NCBI GenBank assembly: GCA_963727075.1
Contig: CAVSET010000006.1
Location: 1,302,001-1,366,000, forward strand
Direction of reading: 5' to 3'
Length of the DNA: 64,000 nt
Source: Bog-756 sp963727075
Lineage (GTDB): Bacteria > Actinomycetota > Acidimicrobiia > Acidimicrobiales > RAAP-2
This document shows, in pieces, positions 45,964-55,640 of this stretch; position 1 is the first letter of the stretch; every line of letters begins with the position of its first letter. Under the pieces are notes generated by a model that saw nothing but the letters and a program-made list of their open reading frames with translations, was not told the DNA's origin and did not search any database. The position numbers were made by a program, and so were the translations under genes.

Positions 45964-47046
45964 TCAGGGCCGCAGGCCGGCCTCGACCGCCAGCCGGCGG
46001 AGGTCCGCCTGCGGACGGGCCCCCACATGGGAGATCACCTCGGCGGCACAGACGCCACCCAGTCGGGCGGCGTCCTCAGGTGCCAGCCCGTTGGTGATCC
46101 CGTGAAGGAAGCCGGCGGCGAACAGGTCACCGGCCCCGGTGGTGTCGACCACCTGGTGCACGGGCGCGGCTGGCACGGCCAAGACCCCCGCCGGCGAGAC
46201 CACCACGCACCCCCCCGGACCGCGCGTCACCACACCGAGGATGCCCGTCTCACCGATGGCCTCGACAGCGGCATCGAAGTCCTCCGTACCGAACAGGAGC
46301 TTGATCTCGTCCTCGTTGGCGAACACCAGCTCGAGCTCGCCCTGGACCAGATCGAGGAACTCGCGCTGGTGGTGCTCGACGCAGAAGGGGTCGGAGAGGG
46401 AGAGTGCCACCGACGCGTCATGGTCGTGGGCCACCTCGATGGCCTCCCGCATGGCCGCCTTGGCCGACGGCTGCTCCCACAGGTAGCCCTCGAGGTACAC
46501 GACCTGGGCCGAGGAGAGATGGCCGTCGTGGAGGTCGACGGACCCGAAGTCGGAGGCCACTCCGAGATGGGTGGCCATGGTGCGCTCGGCGTCCTCGGTC
46601 ACGAGCACCAGGCAATGGCCGGTCACCGCCTGACCCGCCACCGCCGGGGTGGGCGTGGGGTCGAATGCCACCCCCACCGAGCGGATGTCGTGGATGAAAG
46701 CCTGCCCGAAGGCGTCGTCCGCCACCCGTCCGAGGAATGCGGCCCGTCCGCCCAGGGCGGCCACGCCCGCCGCCGTGTTGGCCGCCGAGCCACCCGAGGC
46801 CTCGATGGCCGGCCCCATGCTGGCGTAGATCGACGCCGAGCGCTCCTGGTCGACGAGGGCCATCGAGCCCTTCACCAGGCCGGCCGCGACCACCTCGTCA
46901 TCGGTGGCCGAGGCCAGCACGTCGACCAGTGCGTTGCCCACCGCCACCACGTCGATGTTCTGTCGGGCGTCCCGCGCCACGGAGGCGACGCCCGGGGACT
47001 GACCGGTGACGGCGGGGGGTTCGGAGGCTCGGCCATCAGTGTGCAC
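45964..47046 (-). CDS. PfkB-family carbohydrate/adenosine kinase
   Basis: 360 residues from a GTG at 47046. PfkB motifs: VVAVGNALVDVLA, EASGGSAANTAAGVAALGGRAAFLG at the N-terminal signature, FANEDEIKLLFG, VVTRGPGGCVV and the C-terminal DTTGAGDLFAAGFLHG with the catalytic Asp. Architecture is that of adenosine kinases of this phylum, but a sugar substrate is possible. The GTG choice is supported by a TACCGT box on the minus strand (47053-47058) 6 nt upstream. Longer upstream extensions would run into pepN. Confidence 0.9.
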   Translation of the reverse strand: MHTDGRASEPPAVTGQSPGVASVARDARQNIDVVAVGNALVDVLASATDDEVVAAGLVKGSMALVDQERSASIYASMGPAIEASGGSAANTAAGVAALGGRAAFLGRVADDAFGQAFIHDIRSVGVAFDPTPTPAVAGQAVTGHCLVLVTEDAERTMATHLGVASDFGSVDLHDGHLSSAQVVYLEGYLWEQPSAKAAMREAIEVAHDHDASVALSLSDPFCVEHHQREFLDLVQGELELVFANEDEIKLLFGTEDFDAAVEAIGETGILGVVTRGPGGCVVVSPAGVLAVPAAPVHQVVDTTGAGDLFAAGFLHGITNGLAPEDAARLGGVCAAEVISHVGARPQADLRRLAVEAGLRP

Positions 47047-47069
47047 GGCCCGACGGTAGCCTGCCCCAC

Positions 47070-49676
47070 ATGACCGCTCCGACCACCGGCACGAACGACC
47101 GCACCGAGACCACCTCCTACCGGCTGCCCACATCGGTCCGGCCCCATGCCTACCGCCTGGTCCTCGTGCCCGACCTCGCCTCGGCCACCTTCACTGGGGA
47201 TGTCGAGATCGACGTGACCATCGTCGAGCCGACGAGCACCATCACCTTCAACGCCGCCGAGCTCGAGTTGACCTTCGCCGAGCTCAACGACAGCGATCCC
47301 GACAAAGGGTACGCCCTGGCCCCGGTCGACATCGCTCTCGATGCCGAAGAGGAGCAGGCCACCTTGACGTTCGCCGAGCCGTTGGCCCCTGGACCGGCCA
47401 CCCTCCACCTCTCCTTCACCGGCATCCTCAACGACAAGCTGCACGGCTTCTACCGGTCGACCTTCACCGACGAGGACGGGGTGGAGCACATCATCGCCAC
47501 CACCCAGATGGAGTCGACCGATGCCCGCCGCGCCTTCCCGTGCTGGGACGAGCCGGAGCTCAAGGCCACGTTCGAGGTGACGCTGGTGGTCGACGACGCC
47601 CTGGCTGCCTACTCCAACGGGCCGGTGGTCGAGGAGTTCCTCCAGCCCGAGGGGAAGCGCCGGGTGCGATTCGCACCGACCATGATCATGTCCACCTACC
47701 TGGTGGCCTTCATCGTGGGACCCCTCGAGGCGACCGCGCCGCTCCCGGTGGACGGTGTGCCGCTCCGGATCGTCCATCCGCCGGGCAAGGGCCATCTCAC
47801 CCCCTTCGCCCTGGACGTCGGGAGCCATGCCCTCCGGTTCTTCACCGAGTACTTCGGGTTGCCCTACCCGGCCGACAAGCTCGACTTGGTGGCCATTCCC
47901 GACTTTGCCTTCGGCGCCATGGAGAACCTCGGGTGCGTGACCTTCCGGGAGTCGGTGCTCCTCGTCGATCCGGCCCAGGCCTCGCGAGTGGAGCTCGAGC
48001 GGGTGGCCGACGTGGTCTGCCACGAGATCGCCCACATGTGGTTCGGCGACCTGGTGACCATGAAGTGGTGGAACGGCATCTGGCTCAACGAGGCCTTCGC
48101 CACCTTCATGGAGGTGCTGGCCGTGGATGCCTTCCGGCCCGAGTGGCAACGCTGGGTGAGCTTCGGGGTCGAACGGGAGGCGGCCATGGCGGTGGACGGG
48201 CTGCACTCCACCCGGCCGGTCGAGTTCCCGGTGGGGCGACCCGAAGAGGCTCAGGGCATGTTCGACGTCCTGACCTACCAGAAGGGTGGCAGCGTGCTCC
48301 GCATGCTCGAGCAGTTCGTCGGACCCGACGTCTTCCGCGACGGCATCCGCGACTACCTGTCCACCCACCAGTACGGCAACACCGAGACCGCCGACCTGTG
48401 GGACGCGCTCGAGCGCTCGAGCGGGCGGGCCGTCCGCTCGATCATGGACACCTGGATCGACCAGGGGGGCTACCCACTCCTGCGGGTGGACGAGGACGGG
48501 TCACTCGCCCAGACCGCCTTCTCGTACCACGGGGAGCCGGGTGGGGCCATCGGTCACGCCTGGCAGGTACCGGTGCTCACCCGCTCGCTCGACGACCGCG
48601 GTGCGGGCCCGGCGTCCGTCTTGATGGACACCATGACCCTACCGACCGGAACGGACGGAACCGACGGTGCCCACCTGCTGGTCAATGCCGGCGGCTCGGG
48701 CTACTACCGAGTCGCCTACTCGACACCGACGGTCGAGCTGCTGGCCGGCCGGGTGGCCGAGCTCGCCCCGCTGGAGCGCTACAACCTGGTGTCGGACACC
48801 TGGGCCACTGCCTTGGCCGGCCGGGCCCCGCTCGCCGACCTGGTGCACCTGGCCCGGGCCCTGGCCGATTCGGCCGAGGACGACCCCAGTGTGTGGTCGG
48901 TCGTGCTCGGCGCGGTCGGCCTGTTCGAGCGGGTCATCCCCGAGGGAGACCGCCCGGTGCTGGCCACCGCGGTGCGATCCCTGCTCGGCCCGCTCCACCG
49001 CGGGCTCGGTTGGGACCGGCGCGACGAGGACGGCGAGCGGACGCCGTCGCTTCGCGCCTCGGTGCTGCGCACCCTCGGGACGGTCGGCGACGAGCGAGAG
49101 GTGCAGGACGAGGCCCGGCGTCGCTTCACCGGCGGGGAGGCGCTCGACCCCGACACGGAGTCCGCCATCCTCGACATCGTGGCCGTGACCGGTGGCGAAG
49201 CCGAGTACGAGTCCTATCTCGCCCGCTACCGGTCGCCGGCCAACCCCCAGGAGGAGAACCGCTACCTCTATGCGCTGGCCTCGTTCAACGACCTCGCGCT
49301 GGCCACACGCACGTTCGAGCTGGCCACCTCCGAGGTGCGCACGCAGAACGCCCCCTTCCTGATCCAATTGCTGCTGGCCAACCGGGTGATCGGGCCCCCG
49401 ATCTGGAATCGGGTCACCGAGGACTGGGACGCCCTCGTCGCCACCTTCCCCTCCAACATCCTGCCCCGCATGCTGGAGGGTGTCCGCGGCCTGTGCAATC
49501 CGGCGGCGCTGGCCCAACGGGTCACCCGGTTCGTCGAGGACCATCCCCTCCCGGCCGGGGGTAGGACGGTGGAGCAGATCCTCGAGCGGCTGGCTGTGAA
49601 CGTCGCCTTCGGGGAGCGGGAGGGCGCCGGGCTGACCGGCACGATGCAGCACGGCCTCGGGCTCCCGGGAGCCTGA
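47070..49676 (+). CDS. pepN: Aminopeptidase N (M1 family)
   Basis: 868 residues of a zinc aminopeptidase. The substrate-recognition FGAMENLGCV, the HEIAHMWFGDLV zinc motif followed by NEAFA (the third ligand) and the catalytic Tyr region are all present. The N-terminal beta-saddle starts at about residue 20 and a long helical ERAP-like C-domain occupies the last 350 residues. No signal peptide, so cytosolic. TAGCCT at 47057-47062 ends 7 nt before the ATG. Divergent from the PfkB kinase with only 23 bp between start codons. Confidence 0.96.
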   Translation: MTAPTTGTNDRTETTSYRLPTSVRPHAYRLVLVPDLASATFTGDVEIDVTIVEPTSTITFNAAELELTFAELNDSDPDKGYALAPVDIALDAEEEQATLTFAEPLAPGPATLHLSFTGILNDKLHGFYRSTFTDEDGVEHIIATTQMESTDARRAFPCWDEPELKATFEVTLVVDDALAAYSNGPVVEEFLQPEGKRRVRFAPTMIMSTYLVAFIVGPLEATAPLPVDGVPLRIVHPPGKGHLTPFALDVGSHALRFFTEYFGLPYPADKLDLVAIPDFAFGAMENLGCVTFRESVLLVDPAQASRVELERVADVVCHEIAHMWFGDLVTMKWWNGIWLNEAFATFMEVLAVDAFRPEWQRWVSFGVEREAAMAVDGLHSTRPVEFPVGRPEEAQGMFDVLTYQKGGSVLRMLEQFVGPDVFRDGIRDYLSTHQYGNTETADLWDALERSSGRAVRSIMDTWIDQGGYPLLRVDEDGSLAQTAFSYHGEPGGAIGHAWQVPVLTRSLDDRGAGPASVLMDTMTLPTGTDGTDGAHLLVNAGGSGYYRVAYSTPTVELLAGRVAELAPLERYNLVSDTWATALAGRAPLADLVHLARALADSAEDDPSVWSVVLGAVGLFERVIPEGDRPVLATAVRSLLGPLHRGLGWDRRDEDGERTPSLRASVLRTLGTVGDEREVQDEARRRFTGGEALDPDTESAILDIVAVTGGEAEYESYLARYRSPANPQEENRYLYALASFNDLALATRTFELATSEVRTQNAPFLIQLLLANRVIGPPIWNRVTEDWDALVATFPSNILPRMLEGVRGLCNPAALAQRVTRFVEDHPLPAGGRTVEQILERLAVNVAFGEREGAGLTGTMQHGLGLPGA

Positions 49677-49777
49677 GGCCCGAGTACCGGGTCACTCGCC
49701 GTGCGGCTCCGACACCGGTGAGTGTGCACCGGGCCGGAGAACGTGATCCGTCGCCCGGGCGAGAGTAACTTTCCGGC

Positions 49778-51853
49778 GTGGCCCAAGCAGAGTTGGTTGC
49801 CCGTGCCGCACCGTCTGTCGCGCCGGGCCAGGATGGGCCGCGTCTGGCGGGCTTGGACGGGCTCCGGGCGGTGGCGGTGCTCGCCGTCATGGCCTTCCAC
49901 TTCGGCGCGGGGTGGTTGGTGGGCGGATTCTTCGGCGTCGACATCTTCTACGTACTGTCCGGCTTCCTCATCACCGGCTTGCTGCTCGACGAGTGGGGCC
50001 GCTCCGGCCGCATCCGGCTGGCTCAGTTCTGGGGCCGTCGGGCCCGCCGGCTCCTTCCGGCCCTGGCCCTGGTCCTGGTGGCGGTCACCTGGTACGTCCA
50101 CTTCGTGGCGGCACCCGGAAGCTATCCGGGCTACCGCATGGACGCTCTCTCCGCACTGTTCTATTACTCGAACTGGCACCAGATCGCCACGTCGGCGAAC
50201 TACTTCGTGGCGACCGGACTGGTTTCGCCCCTGACCCACTGCTGGTCGCTGGCCATCGAGGAGCAGTTCTACCTGGTCTGGCCCCTCGTGCTGATAGGCG
50301 TGCTCTCGGCGGTCAGAGACACGGTCAGGGCCACGCGCCTGACCTTGGTGCTCTGCGTCGTCGGTGCGGCGGCCTCGGCCGCATGGATGGCCTGGCTCTT
50401 CGCCGCCGGGGCCAGCACCACCCGGCTCTACTTCGGGACCGACACCCATGCCCAGTGCATCCTGGTGGGCTCGGCGCTGTCCTGCGGGCTCAGGCTGCGC
50501 CGGCCGGGGTGGCGGACCGGTAACCGCCCGACCGCGGTGCCCGGCCCGGCCCGGTGGCTCATCGACGTCGCCTCCCTCGGCGGGTTGGCCGGCATCCTCG
50601 TGATGGCCCACCTCCTGACGGGCGACTCGGCCCTCACCTACCAGGGGGGATTCCTGGTCGTGGCGGTGGCCGCCACGGCCATCATCCTGGCCATCGTGGC
50701 CGTGCCCGGCGGGATCACGGCCACGATGCTGGCCCTCCCGCCCCTGCCGTGGCTGGGTCGGATCTCCTACGGGATGTACCTCTGGCACTTCCCCCTGTTC
50801 TTCTACCTGTCGCCCGGCCGTACCGGCCTGGCGGGTGCCCCCCTGGCCGCCGCCCGGGTGGGAGCGACCATCGGGTTGTCGGCCCTCAGCTTCTACGCCG
50901 TCGAGCGACCGGTCCTCGAGCACCGGTTCTGGCGCTCGGCCCGGGCCCTGGTCCCGGCCGGCGCGGGCGCGCTGGCGGTGACCGGCATCATCGTGGCGGC
51001 AACGGTGGGCGCCGGGACGTCGGAAGCGAGTGCCGTCCGCTTCCGGCCCAATCCCGCCAGCGCGGCCGAAGGGGCCGGCAGGCATCTGCCGGCGAGGGTC
51101 GTGGTGCTGGGTGACTCGACGGCCCTGACCCTCTTCTTCGCTCTCGAGGCGACCGCGCCGGCCGGCACCGAGGTGTCCAACGGTGCCCTCTTCGGGTGCG
51201 GGTTGGTCATCGCCACCGGTATCTCCGCCTACCCGCCGCACCTCGGGCTCACCCTGCCCCCCGCCTGCAACTCCTCGTCTCCGGCCGATCAGCTGTGGCC
51301 GGCGCTGGACCAGCAAGCCGTGGCCCACACCGCGCCAGGGGACGTGGTCCTGTTCCTGGCCGGGCACGACGACACCCAGGACACGGTGCAGCATGGGATC
51401 TGGACCGGCATCCTGTCGAGATCGTTCCAAGCGGCAGAGCGATCGAGGTTGCAGCTGTTGGAGACGACCGCCACGGCGCACGGTGCCCACCTCGACCTGT
51501 TGACCATGCCGTGCACCGATATCAACTACGAGCTCGGGAGCCCTCCGGCGCCGACCGACTCGACGTATCGGCGGTCCATCTTCAACGGACTGCTCAAGCA
51601 CACGGCCGCAGCACACCCGACGACCGTGAGCATGGTCGACTACGGCTCGATGCTGTGCCCGGACAACCGGTTCACCGAGTACATCGGCGGGGTACAGATC
51701 AGAACGCCGGACGGCGTGCACACCCCGGCCTACGCGCCGAACAACCCCTATGCCGGCAATTCCTCGGCCGGCGCGGCGGCGCGCTTCTACTCGTGGCTCG
51801 CCGGTCGGATCTGGCCGAGGATCCTGGCCACCGCCGGTACCACCGTGGGATAG
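49778..51853 (+). CDS. Acyltransferase-3/SGNH membrane acyltransferase (OafA type)
   Basis: 691 residues. The AT3 domain (residues 25-380) has LAGLDGLRAVAVLAVMAFHF, GGFFGVDIFYVLSGFLITGLLL, RRARRLLPAL, THCWSLAIEEQFYLVWPL and WHFPLFFY in about ten TM helices. The exported SGNH part (410-691) has VVVLGDSTALTL and a C-terminal DGVH. It O-acylates an extracellular sugar or lipid-linked glycan. TAACTT at 49766-49771 ends 6 nt before the GTG, so the mRNA is likely leaderless. A second such gene lies at 53384. Confidence 0.93.
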   Translation: MAQAELVARAAPSVAPGQDGPRLAGLDGLRAVAVLAVMAFHFGAGWLVGGFFGVDIFYVLSGFLITGLLLDEWGRSGRIRLAQFWGRRARRLLPALALVLVAVTWYVHFVAAPGSYPGYRMDALSALFYYSNWHQIATSANYFVATGLVSPLTHCWSLAIEEQFYLVWPLVLIGVLSAVRDTVRATRLTLVLCVVGAAASAAWMAWLFAAGASTTRLYFGTDTHAQCILVGSALSCGLRLRRPGWRTGNRPTAVPGPARWLIDVASLGGLAGILVMAHLLTGDSALTYQGGFLVVAVAATAIILAIVAVPGGITATMLALPPLPWLGRISYGMYLWHFPLFFYLSPGRTGLAGAPLAAARVGATIGLSALSFYAVERPVLEHRFWRSARALVPAGAGALAVTGIIVAATVGAGTSEASAVRFRPNPASAAEGAGRHLPARVVVLGDSTALTLFFALEATAPAGTEVSNGALFGCGLVIATGISAYPPHLGLTLPPACNSSSPADQLWPALDQQAVAHTAPGDVVLFLAGHDDTQDTVQHGIWTGILSRSFQAAERSRLQLLETTATAHGAHLDLLTMPCTDINYELGSPPAPTDSTYRRSIFNGLLKHTAAAHPTTVSMVDYGSMLCPDNRFTEYIGGVQIRTPDGVHTPAYAPNNPYAGNSSAGAAARFYSWLAGRIWPRILATAGTTVG

Positions 51854-51926
51854 CCGCACACCGTCGCCGACTCGACCGGAGGCACGAATGCCCGTGGCCG
51901 AGGAACCGGTCCCTAACATGCTTTGA

Positions 51927-52514
51927 GTGAGCCTGGGGACCATCGCCACCGTCTTCGCCCTCATCTTCGTGGCCGAGCTCCCGGACAAGACGATGATCGC
52001 CACGTTGGTCATGGGCAGCCGCTACCGGCCCGTCCTGGTGTGGCTGGGCGCCACCGTCGCATTCGGCCTCCACGCCGGCCTGGCCGTCGGGGTCGGGCAG
52101 CTCATCCAACTCCTGCCCCATCGTTGGATCGAAGCCGTCACCGCCCTGCTCTTCGCCGGTGGTGCCGCCTACCTGTTGCTGGTCCCGGAACGGGTGGCCG
52201 AGGAGGAAGGAGTGGCCGAAGCCGACGCGGCGAGCATGCGGCTCAAGACGGTCGGAACGGCCTTCGCCGTCATCTTCGTCGGCGAGTTCGGCGACCTGAC
52301 CCAAATCCTCACGGCCAACCTGGCCGCCAAGTACCACGATCCGGCGTCGGTCTTCATCGGCGCCTTCGTCGCCCTGGCAGCCGTCGCCGCGCTCGGGGCG
52401 TTCGGGGGGAAGGCCCTGCTCCGTTTCGTGCCCCTGGCCGTGATCCGCAAGGCCGGTGGCGTGCTGCTCGCCGGTTTCGCCATCTATTCACTGGTGACAC
52501 TCATCCGGGGTTGA
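51927..52514 (+). CDS. GDT1/TMEM165 (UPF0016) cation transporter-like membrane protein
   Basis: 195 residues with six TM segments in two homologous halves, each with the family's E-x-G/P-D-K/L-T motif: VAELPDKTMIATLVMG in the first and VGEFGDLTQILTANLA in the second. Family members exchange Ca2+, Mn2+ or H+. In bacteria Mn2+ export is known for the MneA/Mnx branch. Start GTG at 51927 follows TAACAT (51914-51919) by 7 nt. No obvious operon partner. Confidence 0.9.
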   Translation: MSLGTIATVFALIFVAELPDKTMIATLVMGSRYRPVLVWLGATVAFGLHAGLAVGVGQLIQLLPHRWIEAVTALLFAGGAAYLLLVPERVAEEEGVAEADAASMRLKTVGTAFAVIFVGEFGDLTQILTANLAAKYHDPASVFIGAFVALAAVAALGAFGGKALLRFVPLAVIRKAGGVLLAGFAIYSLVTLIRG

Positions 52515-52589
52515 GCATGAACCCCCCCGGCCAGTTGAGCAAGGAGTCGGCCTCACCCGGTGCGAGGACGGCTGTGCCAGGCTTGGGTC

Positions 52590-53270
52590 ATGCAGACCCA
52601 CGCCGGTCCGGATGGAAGCCCATCGAGCGACGAGCGGGTGGCCCGTCGCCAGCACCTCCTGTCGCTGGCCCGGAAGGCCACCGGCTTCATGCCCGACGAC
52701 GAAGGGGAGGCGCTCTACCTGGCGGCGCTGCGCGCCGGCAGCTCCTTCGAGGACGGCACCATCGTCGAGGTCGGAGCATGGTGCGGCAAGTCGACCCTGT
52801 ACCTGGGGGCCGCGGCCGAGGAGACCGACGCAGTGGTCTTCAGCATCGACCACCACCACGGCTCCGAGGAGAACCAATCCGGGTGGGAACACCACGACCC
52901 CAGTCTGGTCGACCCGGCCACCGGAAGGATCGACACGCTCCCGCGCTGGCGCGCCACCGTGATCGGTGCCGACCTCGAACGGTCGGTGGTCGGCATGGTG
53001 GGTGACGGTCCCACCATCGCCTCGCGTTGGTCGACGCCGCTCGCCCTCTGCTTCATCGACGGCGGCCACGGTGAGGAGCCGGCCTGGGCGGACTATCGGG
53101 GGTGGACCCCCTGGGTGGCCCGGGACGGATGGCTCGCCATCCACGACGTCTTCCCCGATCCGGCTGATGGCGGACGCCCCCCCTACGACATCTGGCGTGC
53201 CGCCCTCGAGTCCGGAAAGTTCGTCGAAGACGGTGAGTGCGGGTCGCTGCGGGTTCTGCGCAGAGCCTGA
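52590..53270 (+). CDS. Class I SAM-dependent methyltransferase (Methyltransf_24-like)
   Basis: 226 residues from the ATG at 52590. Rossmann motif I IVEVGAWCGKSTLYLG, then SIDHHHGSEE, FIDGGHGEEPAWADYRGW and WLAIHDVFPDPADGGRPPYDIW. This family often methylates small hydroxylated metabolites or sugars. It sits between GDT1 and the second acyltransferase, possibly part of the envelope glycan region. Substrate unknown. An earlier in-frame ATG at 52560 has weaker context. Confidence 0.85.
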   Translation: MQTHAGPDGSPSSDERVARRQHLLSLARKATGFMPDDEGEALYLAALRAGSSFEDGTIVEVGAWCGKSTLYLGAAAEETDAVVFSIDHHHGSEENQSGWEHHDPSLVDPATGRIDTLPRWRATVIGADLERSVVGMVGDGPTIASRWSTPLALCFIDGGHGEEPAWADYRGWTPWVARDGWLAIHDVFPDPADGGRPPYDIWRAALESGKFVEDGECGSLRVLRRA

Positions 53271-53383
53271 CCCCGGAGCACCAGATTCCCTGGCCCAAGG
53301 GGACGTGGGAAGCTCGAAGCCCGTGTGCCACACTGTAGGCCGCCGCCGGAGGGACACCAGGCGAGGAGGGGCAGGATCCGGAC

Positions 53384-55594
53384 GTGAGCGTGCAGCAGGA
53401 ACGGCGGGAGGCGGACACCTCGGACGCCGATGCGCGGCTGGTCCGGGCGACCACGACCGCCGTCCTCGACCCGCAAGCGGACGAGGCGGGGACGGCTCCC
53501 GAGGACCGGCAGTTCCGCCCGGACATCCAGGGACTGCGCGCCATCGCCGTCCTGCTGGTCGTCCTCTACCACGGGGGGCTCGGAGCCCTCAGCGGTGGGT
53601 ACGTCGGCGTGGACGTGTTCTTCGTGATCTCGGGCTTCGTGATCACCGGCGTGCTCTTGCGAGAACGGGCATCGCTCGGCCACACCTCGTTGCTCAGCTT
53701 CTACGGGCGGCGCTGCCGCCGGATCATCCCCGCCTCGACGCTCGTGATCGTAGTGGTGGTCATCGCCACCTATCTGGTCCTCGGTGTGGTGTACGGCGCC
53801 CCGACCGCGGTGGACGCCCGCTGGACGGCCGCGTTCCTGGCCAACTTCCATTTCGCCGCGGCCGGCAGCAACTACCTGTCGGCCAACATGCCGCCCTCGC
53901 CACTGCTCAACTTCTGGTCACTGGCGGTCGAGGAGCAGTTCTACATCGTGTACCCGACCGTCTTCCTGGTGGTCGCCTCGCTCCGGACCCGGTGGTCGTT
54001 GGCCCGGCGGCTGACGGTTGCCCTGGGCGCGATCATCGTCGTGTCGTTCGTGCTCTCGGTGGTGCAGACGGCCTCGAACCCGACGGCGGCCTACTACTCA
54101 CCGCTGACCCGGGCCTGGGAGTTGGCCCTCGGCGCCCTGGTGGCGGTGGCGACGCCGAGACTGCTCCGGTTGCCGGCGACCCTCGGTGCCGCCATGACCT
54201 GGGCCGGATTGCTCGCCATCGGCGTGGGGGCCGTCGCCTTCGATACGCAGTCTGCCTACCCGGGCTCGCTGGTGGCACTCCCGGTCGTCGGGTCGGCCCT
54301 GGTCATCGCCGGTGGCGCCCCGGCCCCTCGATGGGGCGCCGAGTCGTTTCTTCGGCATGCTCCTTTCCAGTGGTTCGGGAAGCTCTCGTACTCCCTGTAC
54401 CTCTGGCACTGGCCGCTGTTGGTCCTGGCGGCGGACTCGGCGGGGCAGGCCAGTCTGCCGTTCCGGAAGAACCTGGTCTGGCTGGCGGTGGCGCTGGCCG
54501 CATCGGTGGTCACCTTCCGGCTCATCGAGAACCCGATCCGCCACTGGAGGTCGACCGCCTTCCGCCGCTCAGCGCCCATCGTCCTCGGACTCGCGTTGAT
54601 CGCCCTCACCCTGATCGTCTCGACCTGGCAGCTCAATGCCCACGCGGCCGCGCCGGCCCGGCAGGCCCCCGCGGCCGACAAGAAGCAGGGCGCCACGGAT
54701 GTCGCCTCGGCCTTCGCCGCCTTCCTGCGCAATGGGATGGCACCCGATGAGGCCGCCGTGACCAGGGCTGTTCGGGCCGCGCCAGCCATCAAGACGCTCC
54801 CTCACGATGCCACGCCGTCCTTGGCCGCGCTGCCACAGGCCTTCGGAGGCCCGTTGGCACCATGCTGGCCCGACTTCGGCCAGACCAGTATCCCGGCCAC
54901 CTGTGTGTCCGGCGACCTGCAGGCCAACCGGACCGTCGTCCTTTACGGTGACTCACACGCCGGCATGTGGTTCGACGCAATGTCTCTGGCTGGCAACCTC
55001 TACGGCTGGAAGCTGGTCGACCTCGGCAAGGGCGATTGCCCGGCCAACGACCTCCCCTACGAGAACCCGTCGGGCTGGGGTCGATCCGGTGCGCTCTTCA
55101 CCGCCTGTAAACAATGGCACCAGTTCGCCATGCAGCGCATACGGTCACTGCATCCCGACCTGGTGGCGATTACCGAGGAATTCCGCTTCCGACCCGGTGG
55201 CGCTCCCTACTCCCCCCGAGCGTGGCGGGCCGGTCTGGCTCGGACCATCGGAGAGCTCGGCGTCCCCAAGGCCCACGTCGCCATCCTCGGCAACATGCCG
55301 ATACTGCCGCACAGCCCGCCCGGATGCCTGTCGCGGCACCCGACAGAGATCCAGCTGTGCTCCGCCCCCTTGCCCGAATACCTCACCGAGTACCTCGACG
55401 CCGAGCGCAAGGCCGCCTCCGACGCCGGATCACATTACGTGAACGTCATACCGTGGTTCTGTTCCGACATCTGTACCCCGGTCATCGGCCGATACCTCCC
55501 ATACTGGGACAAACTCCATGTCGCCCTGCCGTACTCGATGTACCTCACCAAGGTGCTGGCCCAGTCGCTCGGCATGGCTCCCCGGGCCCGATAG
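53384..55594 (+). CDS. Second acyltransferase-3/SGNH membrane acyltransferase
   Basis: 736 residues from a GTG at 53384, preceded by GGAGGGG at about 12 nt. AT3 domain: FRPDIQGLRAIAVLLVVLYHGGL, VGVDVFFVISGFVITGVLL, YGRRCRRIIPA, NFWSLAVEEQFYIVYP and LYLWHWPLLVLAADSAG. The exported SGNH domain has VVLYGDSHAGMWFDAM, NMPILPHSPP, WFCSDICTPVIG and DKLHVALPYS with the catalytic D-x-x-H. The 50-residue cytosolic N-terminus is predicted disordered. O-acetyl or similar modification of cell-envelope polysaccharide is likely. Confidence 0.93.
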   Translation: MSVQQERREADTSDADARLVRATTTAVLDPQADEAGTAPEDRQFRPDIQGLRAIAVLLVVLYHGGLGALSGGYVGVDVFFVISGFVITGVLLRERASLGHTSLLSFYGRRCRRIIPASTLVIVVVVIATYLVLGVVYGAPTAVDARWTAAFLANFHFAAAGSNYLSANMPPSPLLNFWSLAVEEQFYIVYPTVFLVVASLRTRWSLARRLTVALGAIIVVSFVLSVVQTASNPTAAYYSPLTRAWELALGALVAVATPRLLRLPATLGAAMTWAGLLAIGVGAVAFDTQSAYPGSLVALPVVGSALVIAGGAPAPRWGAESFLRHAPFQWFGKLSYSLYLWHWPLLVLAADSAGQASLPFRKNLVWLAVALAASVVTFRLIENPIRHWRSTAFRRSAPIVLGLALIALTLIVSTWQLNAHAAAPARQAPAADKKQGATDVASAFAAFLRNGMAPDEAAVTRAVRAAPAIKTLPHDATPSLAALPQAFGGPLAPCWPDFGQTSIPATCVSGDLQANRTVVLYGDSHAGMWFDAMSLAGNLYGWKLVDLGKGDCPANDLPYENPSGWGRSGALFTACKQWHQFAMQRIRSLHPDLVAITEEFRFRPGGAPYSPRAWRAGLARTIGELGVPKAHVAILGNMPILPHSPPGCLSRHPTEIQLCSAPLPEYLTEYLDAERKAASDAGSHYVNVIPWFCSDICTPVIGRYLPYWDKLHVALPYSMYLTKVLAQSLGMAPRAR

Positions 55595-55640
55595 CTCGGT
55601 CCGGCCACCGGTCACCGGTGGCGCCACCGCGGCCAGCCGC

